Assembly (NCBI GenBank): GCA_002633005.1
Contig: NMRA01000012.1
Location: 464,487 to 528,486, forward strand
Direction: 5' to 3'
Length of the DNA stretch: 64,000 nt
Origin: Phoronis australis
Lineage: Eukaryota; Phoronida; Phoronidae
Under the pieces are notes generated by a model that saw only the letters and a list, made by a program, of their open reading frames with translations, did no database searches and was not told where the DNA came from. The translations under genes were made by a program, and so were the position numbers. Positions within the stretch are counted from its first letter, which is position 1. Each line of letters begins with the position of its first letter. Positions 1 to 14,600 of this stretch are shown here, in pieces.

Positions 1-2132
1 GAGCACCCGTATATACGTTAATGCACACGCACATTGAAAGATGATCCCTTTCCACCTTGCCCCAGTTTTGTAGTTGAAACTGGAGCAATTGATCAAGTGC
101 AATGTGCTCTACTTCTCAAACAGGTGTCAAAAATTGCTGACATGGTATCAACCTGCTCTGCCAGTCGTGTTTACGCTCACACTTGCGCCTCATCAGCTGT
201 TCCGTGTTAGTTGCTCTGTGACAGTTGTCTCCCTTGTAAATGCAACTTTATGTATGGGAGTAAAGCAAGGCTCTGTAGTGTCTGGTTTCATATGTTTCTT
301 TTAATTTCATACTCTTTGTATACAACATTTGATGCATTTTTATAAATGGGAAACTTCAACACAAAAAATGTCACATGGGCATGAGAATTCCTGGTCACCC
401 TAACTGTTAAAGGAACTACCTGTGTTGCAGTGGTTGGCAAATTGGGCAACACTTTCGTCATATGGTTAGCATATGTAAGGCCTAATATTGACAAGCTCCA
501 ACAAAACTATAGGTTTTAACTTTGGTAAATGTATTTCATTATTTTCAGAAAGTAAAATCCCTGAATTTTTTGTTTTGTGCAACTTATAAGATTTTTCAGA
601 AAACTCATTTAAGTCCTAATTTTGGTAGCTTCTCATGCAAAAAGTGGAATGTTTTAAAGCAATTCCTAACAGCGGCTGATAGTGCATTAAGCATAGCATC
701 TAAAAGTTTCATATGAACCCGATCAGCCATTTCTGAGATGTGAATTGTTCTGAAGTTTGAAGTGCAGGAACTAAACGAAAGTGCTGTTTTATCATGTTCT
801 ACACTAAACAAAGTGCAGTTGTATTCATTGACAACTTGTAAGTGGTTTACTTACCGGATGTGGAAATTAGAAAGTTTGGAAGTTGAGACAAATCTTAGAC
901 TCAAGTCAACAATGAACTTAAGTCAGTTTCTTGGAACGGTTCCCAGGTCTAAACTAGTAACTTCAAGAAGTCTATCCCATCCAATTATCAATAATCTAGC
1001 TGCAAAACTGGCAGATGTCCCTTTTACCAATACAGAAATGATACAATTCAGTTTGCCATATTATTGGTATGCACTGCCAAAAATTAAGATGCTCTGTCAG
1101 GGCTCTGTTAATGTTATTTAAGCTTGTGACAGGCATGCGTTTTAAAAAACTCTTAAGGTCATGAGAGTCATGAGTTTGGAAAGGCCATATGACTATTTAA
1201 CTTGTGACAGTCATGAGGTTCTGAAGACTGATTATAGAGCTTACGGTAATCATGAGTTGTCTCCAAAGGCTGTGGGAGTATTCACCTTCTGGAAACTTCA
1301 TAGGCCTCGTGACTGTTGAGCGTATAACTGTCACCAGTCTCTAATTTTTGCTTTTATGCTTGTGACTGTCGTGTGTCCGAGGTTTCTGTGGCTGTAATTT
1401 GTTAAGGTTTGTGTGTGAATCCCCCTTGGCATATAACATAATTTGTACAAGACGCGAACTACTGATGGATGTAAGGCCAGGGGAATTGGTCTATAATTGT
1501 GATTTGATTGTTAGTCATTACAACAGCAAAATGCCCATGGTTAGAAATTACAACTCAAAGGAGAAATATTTTCCTTGCTTCTAACATTGCTGTCAAACAC
1601 AAAAGCTAAATAAACCCAAAACCAAAATTTGGCTTACGAAAACGTGAAACTCATGCCTGGTTCACATAAGGTGTGGCAACACTTGCTGAAATGATTACAC
1701 GTTTCAACGAGGTGGACAAGCTGTCTGCAAAGAGGTCATTTTCGATTGTATGAAGTTTGTTCCTTCACAACTTGAATCACCTTTAAGCAAAGAATGATGT
1801 CCAGAGGCGTTGAATCTCTGCTATAAATTAATTAATGGGACAATGAACAAAGGCCTCTTATCCCTGCTCATGTGTGTCCTTTGAATTAAATGATATGGCC
1901 AAAAAAAGTTGCTTGCGAAATATGTCAGCAGTTTTGTAGTAACTCAAACCACTTGCGAAAGTGACATTTATAACCATTCACATGACGGCGTTTTTGTTAC
2001 TTGTGAAATTGCTTGCCAGTTTGTGAACGGGATGTTAGCAAATTAGGGATATTGATGTTTAACTTTAATCAGTGGAAGTTTGAAACGATTAATGTCATTC
2101 TAACTTTGTCTATTCATTGTTCTTTGTTGCAG
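1..2132 (+). other. Intron upstream of the first exon in the window
   Basis: No exon of UNC80 could be matched here. Open frames at 74-304 and 762-1121 show no recognisable protein and lack convincing splice context. The stretch 1120-1390 has a loose repetition of short words such as cttgtgac and gtcatgag. The interval ends in the acceptor tract ttctttgttgcag. Confidence 0.6.
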
Positions 2133-2620
2133 ACGAGACAGATGACTGTGTAACTGTACCATCCACTAAGAAAGTCACATGGTCATCAAAACTTGGTGTC
2201 AAAGGTCGAGCTGGAAGGTCACGAAATGCACGCGAACAGTCCAGTAGTGACACCGAGTCTGACTTACAGAGTGATTCTGACCACTATCATACACCTCTTT
2301 CTCGCTCTCCCCTGGGCAGTCTGACTGAAATACGTGAAGTGGCAGAACCCACGTCACCACAGACCTCTCCTGGAATCTCCCCGCGTTCACTCTCTCGTAG
2401 AATATCTTTGTCTCGGCGTAGTTCTGTTGGACGGACGAAAAGCTTCAATCCCAAACTTCTCCAGAAGCCTGTCATCACAGTCACCGCAGCTGGGTCAGAA
2501 CCTGAATACAAGGAACTTCAGAGTCTCAGAGAAGCAGGCATGTTGCATGAAGATGAGACTGCCTTATTGCCAAGAAGTTTGACAGATTCAAACATAGCTT
2601 ATGCTAATTCAGAAGAACAG
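2133..2620 (+). CDS. UNC80: UNC80 exon 1 (window numbering)
   Basis: Acceptor ttctttgttgcag, donor cag/gtgcgt; enters with two bases of a split codon and ends in phase 0. It codes about 162 residues that are largely Ser/Arg-rich and acidic (SSSDTESDLQSDSDHYHTP, then SLSRRISLSRRSS), which suggests a disordered, phosphorylated segment. The end carries the conserved block LPRSLTDSNIAY, matching human LPRSLTDSCINY. Intron 1 (2930 bp) follows. Confidence 0.93.
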
Positions 2621-5600
2621 GTGCGTTATTTTTTTCTCGTGTTATGCATAATCAATCAAAGTATGTAAAGAATGGGGTTTTGGATACCATGTCGTTTTTA
2701 TTTAACTGCCTATCATTTTACTTTTGCTTGTATCAACAAGTTGCAATTTTAAAAATTAAATCTAGTTTTGTTTTACTAAAATGTTTTTTCTGCGTAATCT
2801 TTGTATGAGTTCAAACCAATTGCTCCTTGTTCCATCAACAGTATTTCACCATCTAGGCTGTTAATTAAGAATGTTACTTAGAACAATATTATTTACCATT
2901 TTATGACTAGCAGTAAATTACGCCTTGCAGTCTGTAAAAATGATTGAAGTTTACCGTTTTTGTGGTAGTTAGTGTCTGGATTGTGTAAGGAAACTAAGTT
3001 TATTTCCAGCCTGTTCTCTGATGCTGAATTCTGGTTGTTTTTGGAATGTGTACAGTTTCTAACATATAGCATATGTCTGCCAAAATTTTTTGACGCACTT
3101 TTTTATCAGTGACTGTCTAATATCGGTTTCATGCAAAATGATTTATGCAATTTGGTGGATTTCTCACAATCCCATGTACAAATATGTGCCTCTGTACCTT
3201 GCAGTTATATATTCACGCTCAAGAATGTTGTCTAATGAAATTTACACAGAACTCAAATAGCCATCTGTTTCCACGGCAACACTGTTTGCAGCAGCTGAAC
3301 CTGAAGTGATTATCTAGATTTGCTAGGATACCATCATTTTATCAGAATTATGTCCTGTGTATTATCAATTTAGGATAAAGGTTTTCGCATATTGTTTCAA
3401 TCAGTTTCTGGCACTTATCGTATTAAGTTATTTTTTGTTGAGAAATTATCAAAATTGAGGAGTATATCTATGCAATTGTGCCAGATGTGTAACAGGAACA
3501 CTGTAAAACTGTTAATCTCAGGTGAAAAGTTTACAGTTCGAGATTTTTTAGTGTCACTGTTGTCAGTTACTTATTTCTTCAACAGTTGAATTTATGACCC
3601 TTCTCCCAGCATGTTAATCATATTTGCATTAAAGATGTGCGACAATTCACAAAAATAATTGCCAAAATAGTCATTTTTCCATTTTCAAAGACCGATAACT
3701 TTGTTTTGCAAATAATGGGAGTTGTTTTATGCGCACTACAATCAGTGCTTGTAATAGTCTAAAATGTTCATAGTCTTTACTTTTGTGAAAAATGTAACGA
3801 AATATAATGTCCCTTGTCGGCCTTGTGGGCTAAATAAGTGAAAAATTGACCTGCCAGGTTTTCCTTTCATGTTTTAAAAATATTAATTATCTTGATGACT
3901 GCATTCCAATTCTGTTACATTTTCATTCGATGCATGATTTTTAGTTATCGATTTTATAATTATGACAGTCAGACAGATTTACTTCCTCAACGTCTCTTTT
4001 TTTCTTCATCTCCGCTTATTAAATGTGTAAATGAAAATGTGTACTTGATTGAAGTGGTAAAAGGGAAATTAAGTGTTTCCTGTCCTGTTTGGCATTTCTT
4101 TTATGTTCGGGGTGCTGCTCGATGATATTGCGTATAGTTTGATATACACGAGAGAATTCTGCATGAAGTGACATTCATCTGCTTGAATTCATCGTCTGCT
4201 TGTGTTGGTCATCGGCTACTCTATTGCTACAGGAAGTAATTGGTCTTGTAAAGTAATGGACGTGACAAAGTCAATAAGAAAAGCAGGAGATGGTTCTATT
4301 GTAGGTTTTTATTGTGCTCCATGTTGGCAGTGTCAGTTGCAAGTGCAATAAGGATTGAAACTTCATACTTTTACATAACATGTATTGTGGAAAATATTAC
4401 AAGTTGTATTGTGTACAATCTTGAGTTCGTTTCTTTACCTGCTTTTTTCTTAATCATGAGAAACTTGGTCTTTCTCATTTTTGACTTCAGTTGTTGAGCT
4501 TTACTGATCATATAAACTAACATTTCTCCATAAAAAAATGATGAAGGGGAAGAATTTGGTTTTGGTGTTGGCACAAGTGTCCAAAATATTACACTACACT
4601 ATGTATTGTTAGCTTTTTGGGCTTCTTCCTAAAGACCTTTGACTTCCTGGTTTCAACACAAAACATTTGCTGGTATTTTAAATTCTGAAACTAACATTAT
4701 CCATTCTTGTCTTTTTTATACCAGGCTGTTAATGCTATTTGACTATCACTCTTCCCTTATACCTGAGAGGCAGTTATTCTTTCTCCCAGTCACCTCACTG
4801 CTTATCATGTTGTGACAAGACATGACAACCAACTGTGAACTTTAAAAGTTGGACAATTGACAGCTGCTAGAGTGTTTGATGTAAACTGTTAAAGTTAACT
4901 TCCCCAATACTGGCGCACAGCTGCTACTTTCCATGCAGTCCATCTCCACATTTATATATGCGTGTGAAAAAATTACAATATTTACCCAGGTCAATTACCT
5001 GGTCATTGAATGTGGGAACTCAAAAATCATATAGGTGCTAAACAAGGAATGTACATTTAAAAACATTTTTTGATGTCAGTTGTAGGTGTTTCAGTGGAGG
5101 GCTGATTTTTCTGAATGCACAAGGGTTACATTTTTGCCAATTTCTTAACATGCAGGAGTTATGTAAAACATTACCTCAATAGTACACACCCAGGTAAGAT
5201 TGCACGAGAATGTTCAAAATCTCATCAGTACAAGAATTTCTGTTTGTCATTGTTGCTGGACATGATGCATACATTTTTGTTTATAATCTGTGTTAAAATT
5301 TGGGCAAAAGTCAGTGATACTTGTGTATGTATGACTGAACTTATCTGTGTTCTGTTTATGAAGGTTTACATAGACGTCCTAACCTAAGTTCCCAACACTC
5401 TAATACAAGCATGGGTGAGCTCATAGTTAGACTTGGGTCTTTAATGGGGGGTTAATTTGCATGAAAATGGTGTCCAGTCATTCTATACCATTCTGTCTGA
5501 GTTATAAGCAGTGAAGAACTTAATTTTAAAAAAATGTTGGTTCTATGTAGGTCACCGAAGCTGCTGGTTCCGTTCATTACATCACTATGGAGGGCCACCT

Positions 5601-8600
5601 CAATCTACCAGTGGTTCTCAAGGCTGTCCGTGCTGTTGCCTCGACTCGGATCAGTGGAAAGATCTGTGAACTCCTTTTGAATATAATGGATGCACTTCTT
5701 GACCTCGAGGCAGTGGAGAAGAAGAAGGATACAAAGAAGAAGGATGAGGAAAATGGCGGGAAACAGGAAAGAAAAAAGCTAGAAGAATCTCAACTTTTGA
5801 GTGCACACAACTTGGCCATGGATGTTTTGATAAGGTAATGAGTGTTAAGTATGAAATTTTCTTTGTGCACTAAGATTTTTTAGTCTTATCTTGGACTGGA
5901 GTGTCTGTGAAACGTGAGGTTGTGTTGCAAGCATTAGTTCAAAAGACGTGAACCGATAGTTACCACTAACAGCGTTTATAGATCGAACTAGACAATTATT
6001 CACGTAAGCAGTAATGTACTTGAGCATAGAATAATAGACTCTTATCCTGAGTTCGCATGGAAGTAAAAAATGCTAAAAATAATTTTAAGTTTGATTTCAA
6101 GTACAAAGATTAGAACCCGGAGCTTGATGAGGACTAGAGTGTCTAGTCTACTACTGCCATAGCAGTAATAAATGAGTATGGGGAGTTTGATGTGAGATAC
6201 ATGAGACAACTCTTATGCTAACATTTGATGTTTTGTTACCCCAACGCTTAAGGGAGCCTGAGCCAGACTGTGACTAACTTGTTCTAATTGATACACAAGT
6301 TAATGCTCGAGGCTTAGCCGAGATGCTGACGAAAACCTACCATCTTTGGTAATTTCTCTTATAATGCATCAATTTAAAAAATTCAAAGACGGCTGCTATT
6401 TTTAAAAACAGTCATGTTGCTGGTTTGCCTTACTTAAAGTTCATTTCTTGACTTTGAAATTTGTACGCTAAACAGGCATGTTGGTTTATGACTGCAGTTA
6501 TATCTCATCCAGCACATTCAGCTAAGCCCATGAGAAGCGACTAGCTCACTTCAATCCGTGATGGCGCCATCAAGCTTTTGATGTGCCGGAGACTTTGGTG
6601 GATACTCTAGGGTGTAAACAATACACGCTTTCTCGTCCACTGGCATACAAATCCTGACAGTGTAAGATTTTCCTAATGAATTTTTAACTCTAAAATCCCA
6701 CTTTGGGTTGATGTCACAATAAAAGGACCTTAGTGATCAACAGAAAATCTTGACTTCAGCAGATTGAGACCAAGCGTAATACCGTAATCGTTTTGGTTAA
6801 CGCCCATGCTCAGTTAACCGCCCACCCCCGACTTAAGTGAATTTTCGATTTAACCGCCCACTGCCTGGTTAACCGCCCCCCCTGCGATTTTTGAAGATTT
6901 CCAGTTAAGCGCCCACCTCTCGATTAAGCGCCCATCCCCGACTTTTAAAGAATGAAGATTTAGCGCCTAGTGCTAAGGAAACGGGCGATTCCCCGACTTT
7001 TAGAAAAAGATCGATGATCACAATGAGTGCAACGACGCCGGGACTCCGAGACGGTGGTTTAGCAATCTGAATTACAATACAGGTAACGAGTTATTGTCTT
7101 GGGTCATGAACTCATTTCAAAATATAATACTTGAACCTTTTTGTCACTTTATTTTCTTCCCTTGTTTGCAAAGTTTAAGAACGCCGCCGGCGTCAAANGA
7201 ACTGAGTCTTTCGTAACAACAGCTTAAAAGTACATAGTCACGCCCGTTTTTGTTTCTTCGTCGGATTGTCGCTATGTGTGACTGTTTTGTAGTGGTGCAC
7301 GTGCGCAAGTTCCCACACTTTGGAGTGCATGTTACCTTGACACCAACATGTGATTGACAGGTGACTCACACGTAGGCCCTACGTGCGTGCTAAATACCAC
7401 CACTATCTTTGGCCATAAAAAACGAGATGCATATTGAAAGAGGCCGTTATATTACTTGACGGCATTTCCTAGTCACGATTGTCAGCCGACTGAGACATTG
7501 CGCGATAACAGCGGGACCGAACAGTGCCACAGTGCGATATTACGAGTGATATAAATAGGATAATCTGGACACCTTGCATGAAAAATAAATGTTTTTCCAC
7601 CACGAAGTTTGGTAAGGTGGTCGTTTAGAATAATGAATTGAAACATTGTTGTTTTCTGACATTTTGTAACATATTTATGCAGTTGCTTGAAATTTTATTC
7701 TTGATCGACGACTGGCTCGACCACCCCCGATCCTTGTCTTACTTCTTTGCATAGCATGTTTGGCGCAACGGCAAGAGAGCAATGCCGGGCTGTCGAGATC
7801 AGACAGCTAGCCGCAGAACCATACGCTGAAAATGTCATTGAGTCATGGAGTGTCGACTATAACATCCCAAACACAAAAAACAGCAGAGTTAAGTTTTTCA
7901 AACTTTTATTACAACCAATTTTAAAACTGCTCTCTGACTCAGAACTTGACAGCTACATATAGTACGAGACTGTAACCATAAATTTGATGTCTGACCTCTG
8001 CAACACGTGAGGCTTGCACGCGCGCACTTAAGCAGGGTCACATCTTGAAACAGTTTTAATTCTAGTGAAGGCTGCGTGGTCACCGGTCGTCTGCGCACCG
8101 CAGGACAGCACGGGGCTATTACTCAGCAATTTTGTAAATTTAATAGTGAATGACTAATCTGAGGGCAAGAGAACCTTTGTTGGGATCATCCGCTGTTATG
8201 ACGTTTTCACAGTCATTTGGCGACGTGACGATAAAGCTCTTTGAAAAGGTCTACGCGTTCCGAGTATGATTGTCGTGTCGGGATTTAGATTGCCAGGTAA
8301 GATTAACCGCCCAGGGCGGTTATCTGTCGTAATAAGCGCCCATGTTCGGTTAACCGCCCATCCCCTACTTTAGGTGGATTTTCGATTTAACCGCCCACTG
8401 CTCGGTTAACCGCCCTCCCTCGATTTTTTGGATTCGCCAATTTAACCGCAAAGGGAATCTCAGCTGTGTGTAAATGACTGAGAAATTCTCCACATGTAGG
8501 AAACAGGGGGGGGGGGGGATCTTGTTGTTAGACTATGCTTCTCTTCATCAACCAGGAATACTGGTGTCGCCCTCCACCCTTGATGTCACAAATGTTGATC

Positions 8601-11600
8601 TGAGTGCCTATTGTGTGGTACAGAGGACTTATCGCATTAGTGATCCATACAGGGCAATAAAATACTGGCTGAAATGAACTGAAATGGCAAGGACAGAAAA
8701 TAGCATTTGTTTAATGTGTTTGGCTTCTGAAATTGAATTCCTCGTGAAAAGTTAGTGTAAAATCTTTCTTTCGTGGCAGGAAGAAATATGATAAAAATTG
8801 GTAAAAAAGCTGTGATGGGTTTTTATGTGCTGACAACAGTTTTGTGGATGTTTACATTAATGAATTCATTCTGCGTGGTGCATCCTGACATCGGACAAAA
8901 TACTGAGACTGGCCATTAACGAAAGAAAAATTGATATCAAGCCTCTGAAAACTGGTATCGTCTGGAATATGGACTAAACAGGAGTTAGTTGTATTGTTTA
9001 ATGTGAGCGGCATATTTTGTATAGCCCACCTTGATTGAACAATATCCTTTTGTTAAAGGATTGGTTGCTGCAGCTAATCTTGTCATGTGGCTCCTTCTTA
9101 CTGCCACTTAGTAAATCAGGCAAGACTTAATATCGATCCTCGATTATTCTAATAAATCTACAGTACACGCCAAAAGTATTCAGACAAAATAACCCACAAT
9201 TCCCCCTCATGCCAGCTAGGCGGAAGCCAAATTCATCGTCAGAGAAGTCTTCACTCATGACCAATGATGGAGAATTAAGAGTAAAGTTAGTAAGGAGGCT
9301 AAGTCATGCTGTAATTAGAATTTTGCTGCTGTAATTGCTATTATCAGTCATTTTTACTGAACAAGGCGTCAGAATTGGTAAATGGTATTTTGTCTGATTG
9401 CTTTTATCTTCTTCTGTACTTGGGTACAGAGAGCTGAAAATCTTGAATTCATTGATGTCTGCAATAGGTATAATAAATATGATCTATGAGTGTCAATGTT
9501 GTCATGCTGTTATTTTCTAGTTCTTTCATAAATCCATAATTTGGAACACCTGTTTTCTATTTGGATGCTTTTGAGGGCAGGTTTCTACTTTTACCATAGT
9601 TGCCTAAATTGTGAACGTATTGTACCATCCAGAGAATCACAGAAATGAAGTGTCTGGAATGAAACTTCCAAAATCGTGAAAACCACTCTTCTTTGCTGAT
9701 TAGGGAACAACGTCAAAGACCACAACCCCATTCTCTAAATACTGAAAAACAGTCTTTGGAATATATTGATTGTTATTTACATTTACGTTTGCATTCATGT
9801 TAGTTGCTTTTGCAAAAATTAGATTTGTTAAAGGTACAGGTTTGATACACTACTTTGCATTATCTAGCTAAGATCCCCGGAGAAGTAATTCTATTCCCGC
9901 GTCTTATGAAAGAGTAATTTTGCTTGTTCCGTGACAAATTTGCAAATACTTTGTTTTACTGCTGATTCTCCAGAGAAATCAACAAGACCAGGGCGAATTG
10001 GTTTCTAGGAGACATTTCAGATAATGAAATAGTCCTTTTGCATTAATGTGTGTTTATATGGCATTATAGCTGGGCATTCTTGCATAAATTGCTATGGTGA
10101 GGCAGATTTCTGTGGCTAGTTGAGATTAGCTTCAAGCCTATTGTAGAGTGACCAGGAAGGCCTATTGTGAAATTGATACCCACAAGGGTTTAGGGTTTTA
10201 TGGCTTGACTAGTAGATTTATCTGTCTGTTTGATTGTTTGTTCTGAAGAGATTGTTTTCCAAAAATTTCAGACATGAAAGTTCCTTGATTGATTTTGTAA
10301 TGGACTGAAGAAATTAGAAAGTTACGGATACAGCATTTATCATCTGCTGCTGTGATATTAAATTTTTACATAATTACAAACCTAATAGAGACTGTTCTGT
10401 ATGAATCATCATGGTTGTGAAGTTTGAGCACCTAACATAGGAGACTGTTTTGTATGAATCATCGTTTGCAAAAAGTGATTTATTAATGAATATTTAACTT
10501 AAAACAGGATGACTTGAATATTAATTATTTACCAAGGGGGTATGGTTTAGGTTGTTTCCTAACCCATCAAATTCATTTTCGAGTCTACTAGTGAGGTACC
10601 TTGGTTAAAGGTAGCAGATGTGTGCTTTGAAGTATTGGCTAGTGATTATGCTTAAGTCACATCTTACGGTGCTGCTTATTTTTGTACAAGGAACTTCTTG
10701 CACTAAATACAAAAAAATATACGTAATTGCTTTGTGAGTTATGGACTTTTCATCCCTGGATTATAAAATGTCACTCGTTGTCAAGGTAATTTAGAATTTA
10801 AATACTACGGTTATATTGTACCAGCTTTCATCTGTCTCTAACACATCTGTGACCCAGAATTGATGTACTTCCTTTGTAAAACTACTGGCCACAGATGTTA
10901 TACCAGCACATCCCTGGCCATTAATTCTAACTTTGACGTCTGTACACATGGTGCATTTTCGTTCTTGCATACCTCAAACTTCCACTCTACTCAGTTACCA
11001 TAGAGGTCACATAGCAAATTTAAATAGTCACATATTGTATAGGATTATATCTATTTTTCATTGCTATTCATAATTGTTCGTTATGCTCCAAGTTTGGAAG
11101 TTGTTAAGAATGGCTTTAGTTGGTTTAAAAAATGTGTATGTATATTGAGTAAATGCTTGTGCCATCATACCTTTCCATCCGTCCACTTGTCATCGGGCAT
11201 CTGGCGACCGCTGCTGTATGTCCAAAAGTCCTCGATGTATGCTATTGAAATTTTGCAGACATGTTCCTATCATGGATGGGGTAGAACAAGTGAATTTTCA
11301 GATGGATCTGACTACTGCTGTTCCCGCTAGTGTCAATTTTAGGTGTTTATATTTGCTCTGTATCTTCAGAATTCCTGGAGGGATTTCCATGAAATGTTTC
11401 AAATAGGTGTCTTGAAGCATATGATGAGGTTTTTCCATTTTCAGATGGATTTGAGATATTCTGTGTGACGTAGTGACTGTTTTCACTGTTTCCGAGTCTG
11501 TTTCTGTTGTCTACCTCTTTATTCGCCTAACTGCTCAAAGAATCATAAAGAAAATTGGCAGATGAGGTGATCAGCATTGATTTTAATTTTCAACTAGCTC

Positions 11601-14600
11601 CGACTACTCTGGCATCCCCTAGTTCCACTCTTGTTTTTTGTGTTCATGTCTGTTTTTCATAAACCCCTTGGATCTTGCTAAATTTAGGAGGTGGATTTCT
11701 CTGAACGCAACACCGATTGATACCTGCATTTGGATGGATCCGACTACTGCTATGCCCTCTCGTGGCAAATTTAGTTTTTTGCTTCTGTGTTTTCGGAGTT
11801 CCTTGATGGACTTTCATGAAATTTGGCAAAAAAAATCTATTACAGGAGGCGATGACAACTTCCTATTTCAGATGAATTCGATGTATTCTATGCCAACAAG
11901 TGGTCACATGTATTGTTTTCTAGTCTGGTTTTTGGTGTCTGCCTTTCTGTTTGTCAAACCAAACTAAAGATCGTTGTGAAAATTATGTGTTAGTAATGCG
12001 AAGAGCATGGCTGACAATGATTTTTGAAGTGGTCCGACTGCTGTGGTGCACCCTAGTGCCTGTGGCTCAATATCTAACAAGTTTCTTGATGGATCTTCAT
12101 GAAATTTGTTATGTGTTTTAATTGAGGAGAGTACAAACGACGGCAAAAATGACTACTCAGTGGAGTCCCCTAGTGGCTGACAAATTTGTTTTTTCTTTGC
12201 ATTTCCCTTGATATCTAATAAGTTACTGTCACACAGATGGGAGCACCTGGCCCATATGGGATGGATTTGACCTAAGTCTCTTGCGTTCTTTAGTCCTTTT
12301 TTATTATTTTCATTTCTGTTCTTTGTCCTCTGTCTCCCTTTCTTCCAAACTGTTTGAAGAATCATGATGAAAGGAGGCATGGACTTTGATGGTAGATGTC
12401 TCTGTTGTTTGAGGTAAATGAAAAGCCTGAGTCACGGTTCCATGGATATTGACAGAGAGGTCATATATTTTATACATCTGATAGCCTGCATTTTTCTGAA
12501 GTCATGTTCAAAGCAAAAACCTACTGTTTAACAACAAGTGACATTCTCATGATTGTAAACGACTGTGCTACATTTTAATGCATGGATTAAGATTTTTCAA
12601 GTAAGTATTCAGAAAATAAATATCTTTGCTTTTGAAAATGGAGAGTTTAAAGTTATTTGACGGAGTGTGAAAGGACTTACCGAAAATTAATATTATCTTT
12701 CTGATGTAATGCCTGACAACATATAATTGCACCCTAATGCATATATGTGCGGCTCTTGCAATTTTTATTTGAGTTTGTTTTATATGTTACGACAATGTGT
12801 TTCTCATTGCTTCAATAGTTATTTTACCATATAGTTGTAGCATGATAGTCTTACACTAGATGACAGTAAATTGTGGGCAATGTTCAGTGCTACATATAAT
12901 TCAGATGTAATTTGAATGAAAATTCAAAGGTAGTGAGATTTCCCAGCATTTTGCATAAATTCTGTTTCCGTCGTGTCAAATTACCACTGTTGTGTTACAC
13001 ACAGGAGTTCAAATTAAAATGGACAGAGTGTTGTCTGTTTCTTTTAATTTAAAGGACAACTCAAACAGTTAGCGAAACACTAGAAATGCCTTCAAAGACT
13101 AGAAGCATTACCGAATACAGATTGTGGTTGGATGTTATCAGGCTGAGTAATGTTATGATCCTAATATGGTCAAAATACTATTTGAATGTTTCAGCTCTAA
13201 TGTTACCAGAGTTGCATTTCAACGACCAGTGAGATCACAAAAACCTTCTGGGATATTCATGCATTACAAGCAAACCACATAATCACACTATCTTTTGTTG
13301 CCAGTGTCTTGCATTAAAGGAACTCGGACTACTTTTCAACACTCTCCGGGAAATGTGTTTCTTTTCATGGACAGAAAGTGAAATTTCCCTATCATTTACC
13401 ATCAGAAACCGCACAGACCAAATTGAAACCACTATCAAATACTGGTTTGCAAGATGGGCTAGGTTGACAAAAACAAACCATTCTATCATTCACAGATGTT
13501 TCATTACATTAGCTTTTTCGCATGCATGCTTTCTCAGATAGAAGTGTAATTGTTAAAATTGACTTTTTCCAATTATCAATACCATTGTGATTGCTCTCAG
13601 TTTCTCTTAATTTTGTCTAATGGTAGCTATAGTAACCACAGAACTTAAAAATGACACATTTGACAGATGCTGCTTATTGTTTAGGGAAAAATGAAATAAA
13701 TATCAGGCATCTGCTGTATTGTGTTCTAAGCTCATTGGTGAAATTCTTTACTTATACGTATTTTAATAAAAATTAATGCCAAGAAAGTTTTTGTATCTAA
13801 AAACAGAAACTTTACCAAATGTTGTTCTTTAAGACATCCACGCAGTACGAATCGGACTAATAACAAGAAGTCTGATTGTTAATCTTTATTTTTTGAGAAC
13901 TTTGCCGAAATAAACTTTCAACCGTCTGACACATTGTGTGCTGGTAAAGTAATTCTATGCACAGCTGTTGTATGTTCCTATGCTTGTAGCGTATTGAAGC
14001 ATAAAGTTGTTCTGTGGAAAGACAGTTATACATGATAACGGTGACTGCAATTAATACTTGTAGTCAATTACTGTGCGGGTAATTAGGGCTAAATTACTTC
14101 ATAATGTTTGAGAACGCGAGGTCAACTCTAGTGTTGTTTGCTCTGTGGCTTGGCAGCAACTAAGTAATTGTAGGTAGGGCTACTAAAATTGTATTGTTTT
14201 GTTCTGGGATTGTTTTTCAATATTTCTCATCACGATGGCATTTGAAACGTGTTTTCGACTTTTTAGTTGATGCAGAGCTGTAATAGTTTGTAGCTTGCAT
14301 TCTATAAACTTGAGATGGTAACTTGTTCTCCAGGCTGAGGAGTATTTACTGATGTTGCTTAATACTAATAATATACTCACTGCTGATGCTAGTAATGCTG
14401 AGAGTGGAAAAAGATGACTAAAATAACAAAAATACTTATGAAAACAGCAAAATTTAGATACTCCCAATTTAATTTCAAGAGCAAACTTTTTTCCAGGCAA
14501 TGAATATGAAGGGAGACATGACTGGATTGTCACTTCAGGTTCCTAGATAGCTAATTCTCAACAAACATGATTAGTAGCGGTATTCAAGATTCAGTTGGTA

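Noticed and set aside
762-1121. 119-codon open frame upstream of exon 1
   Set aside because: It does not match the UNC80 segment expected there, has no flanking splice pair that I could support and resembles no family I know.
9166-9215. Sequence ctacagtacacgccaaaagt resembling a Tc1/mariner inverted-repeat end
   Set aside because: No matching inverted end and no transposase remnant found nearby.
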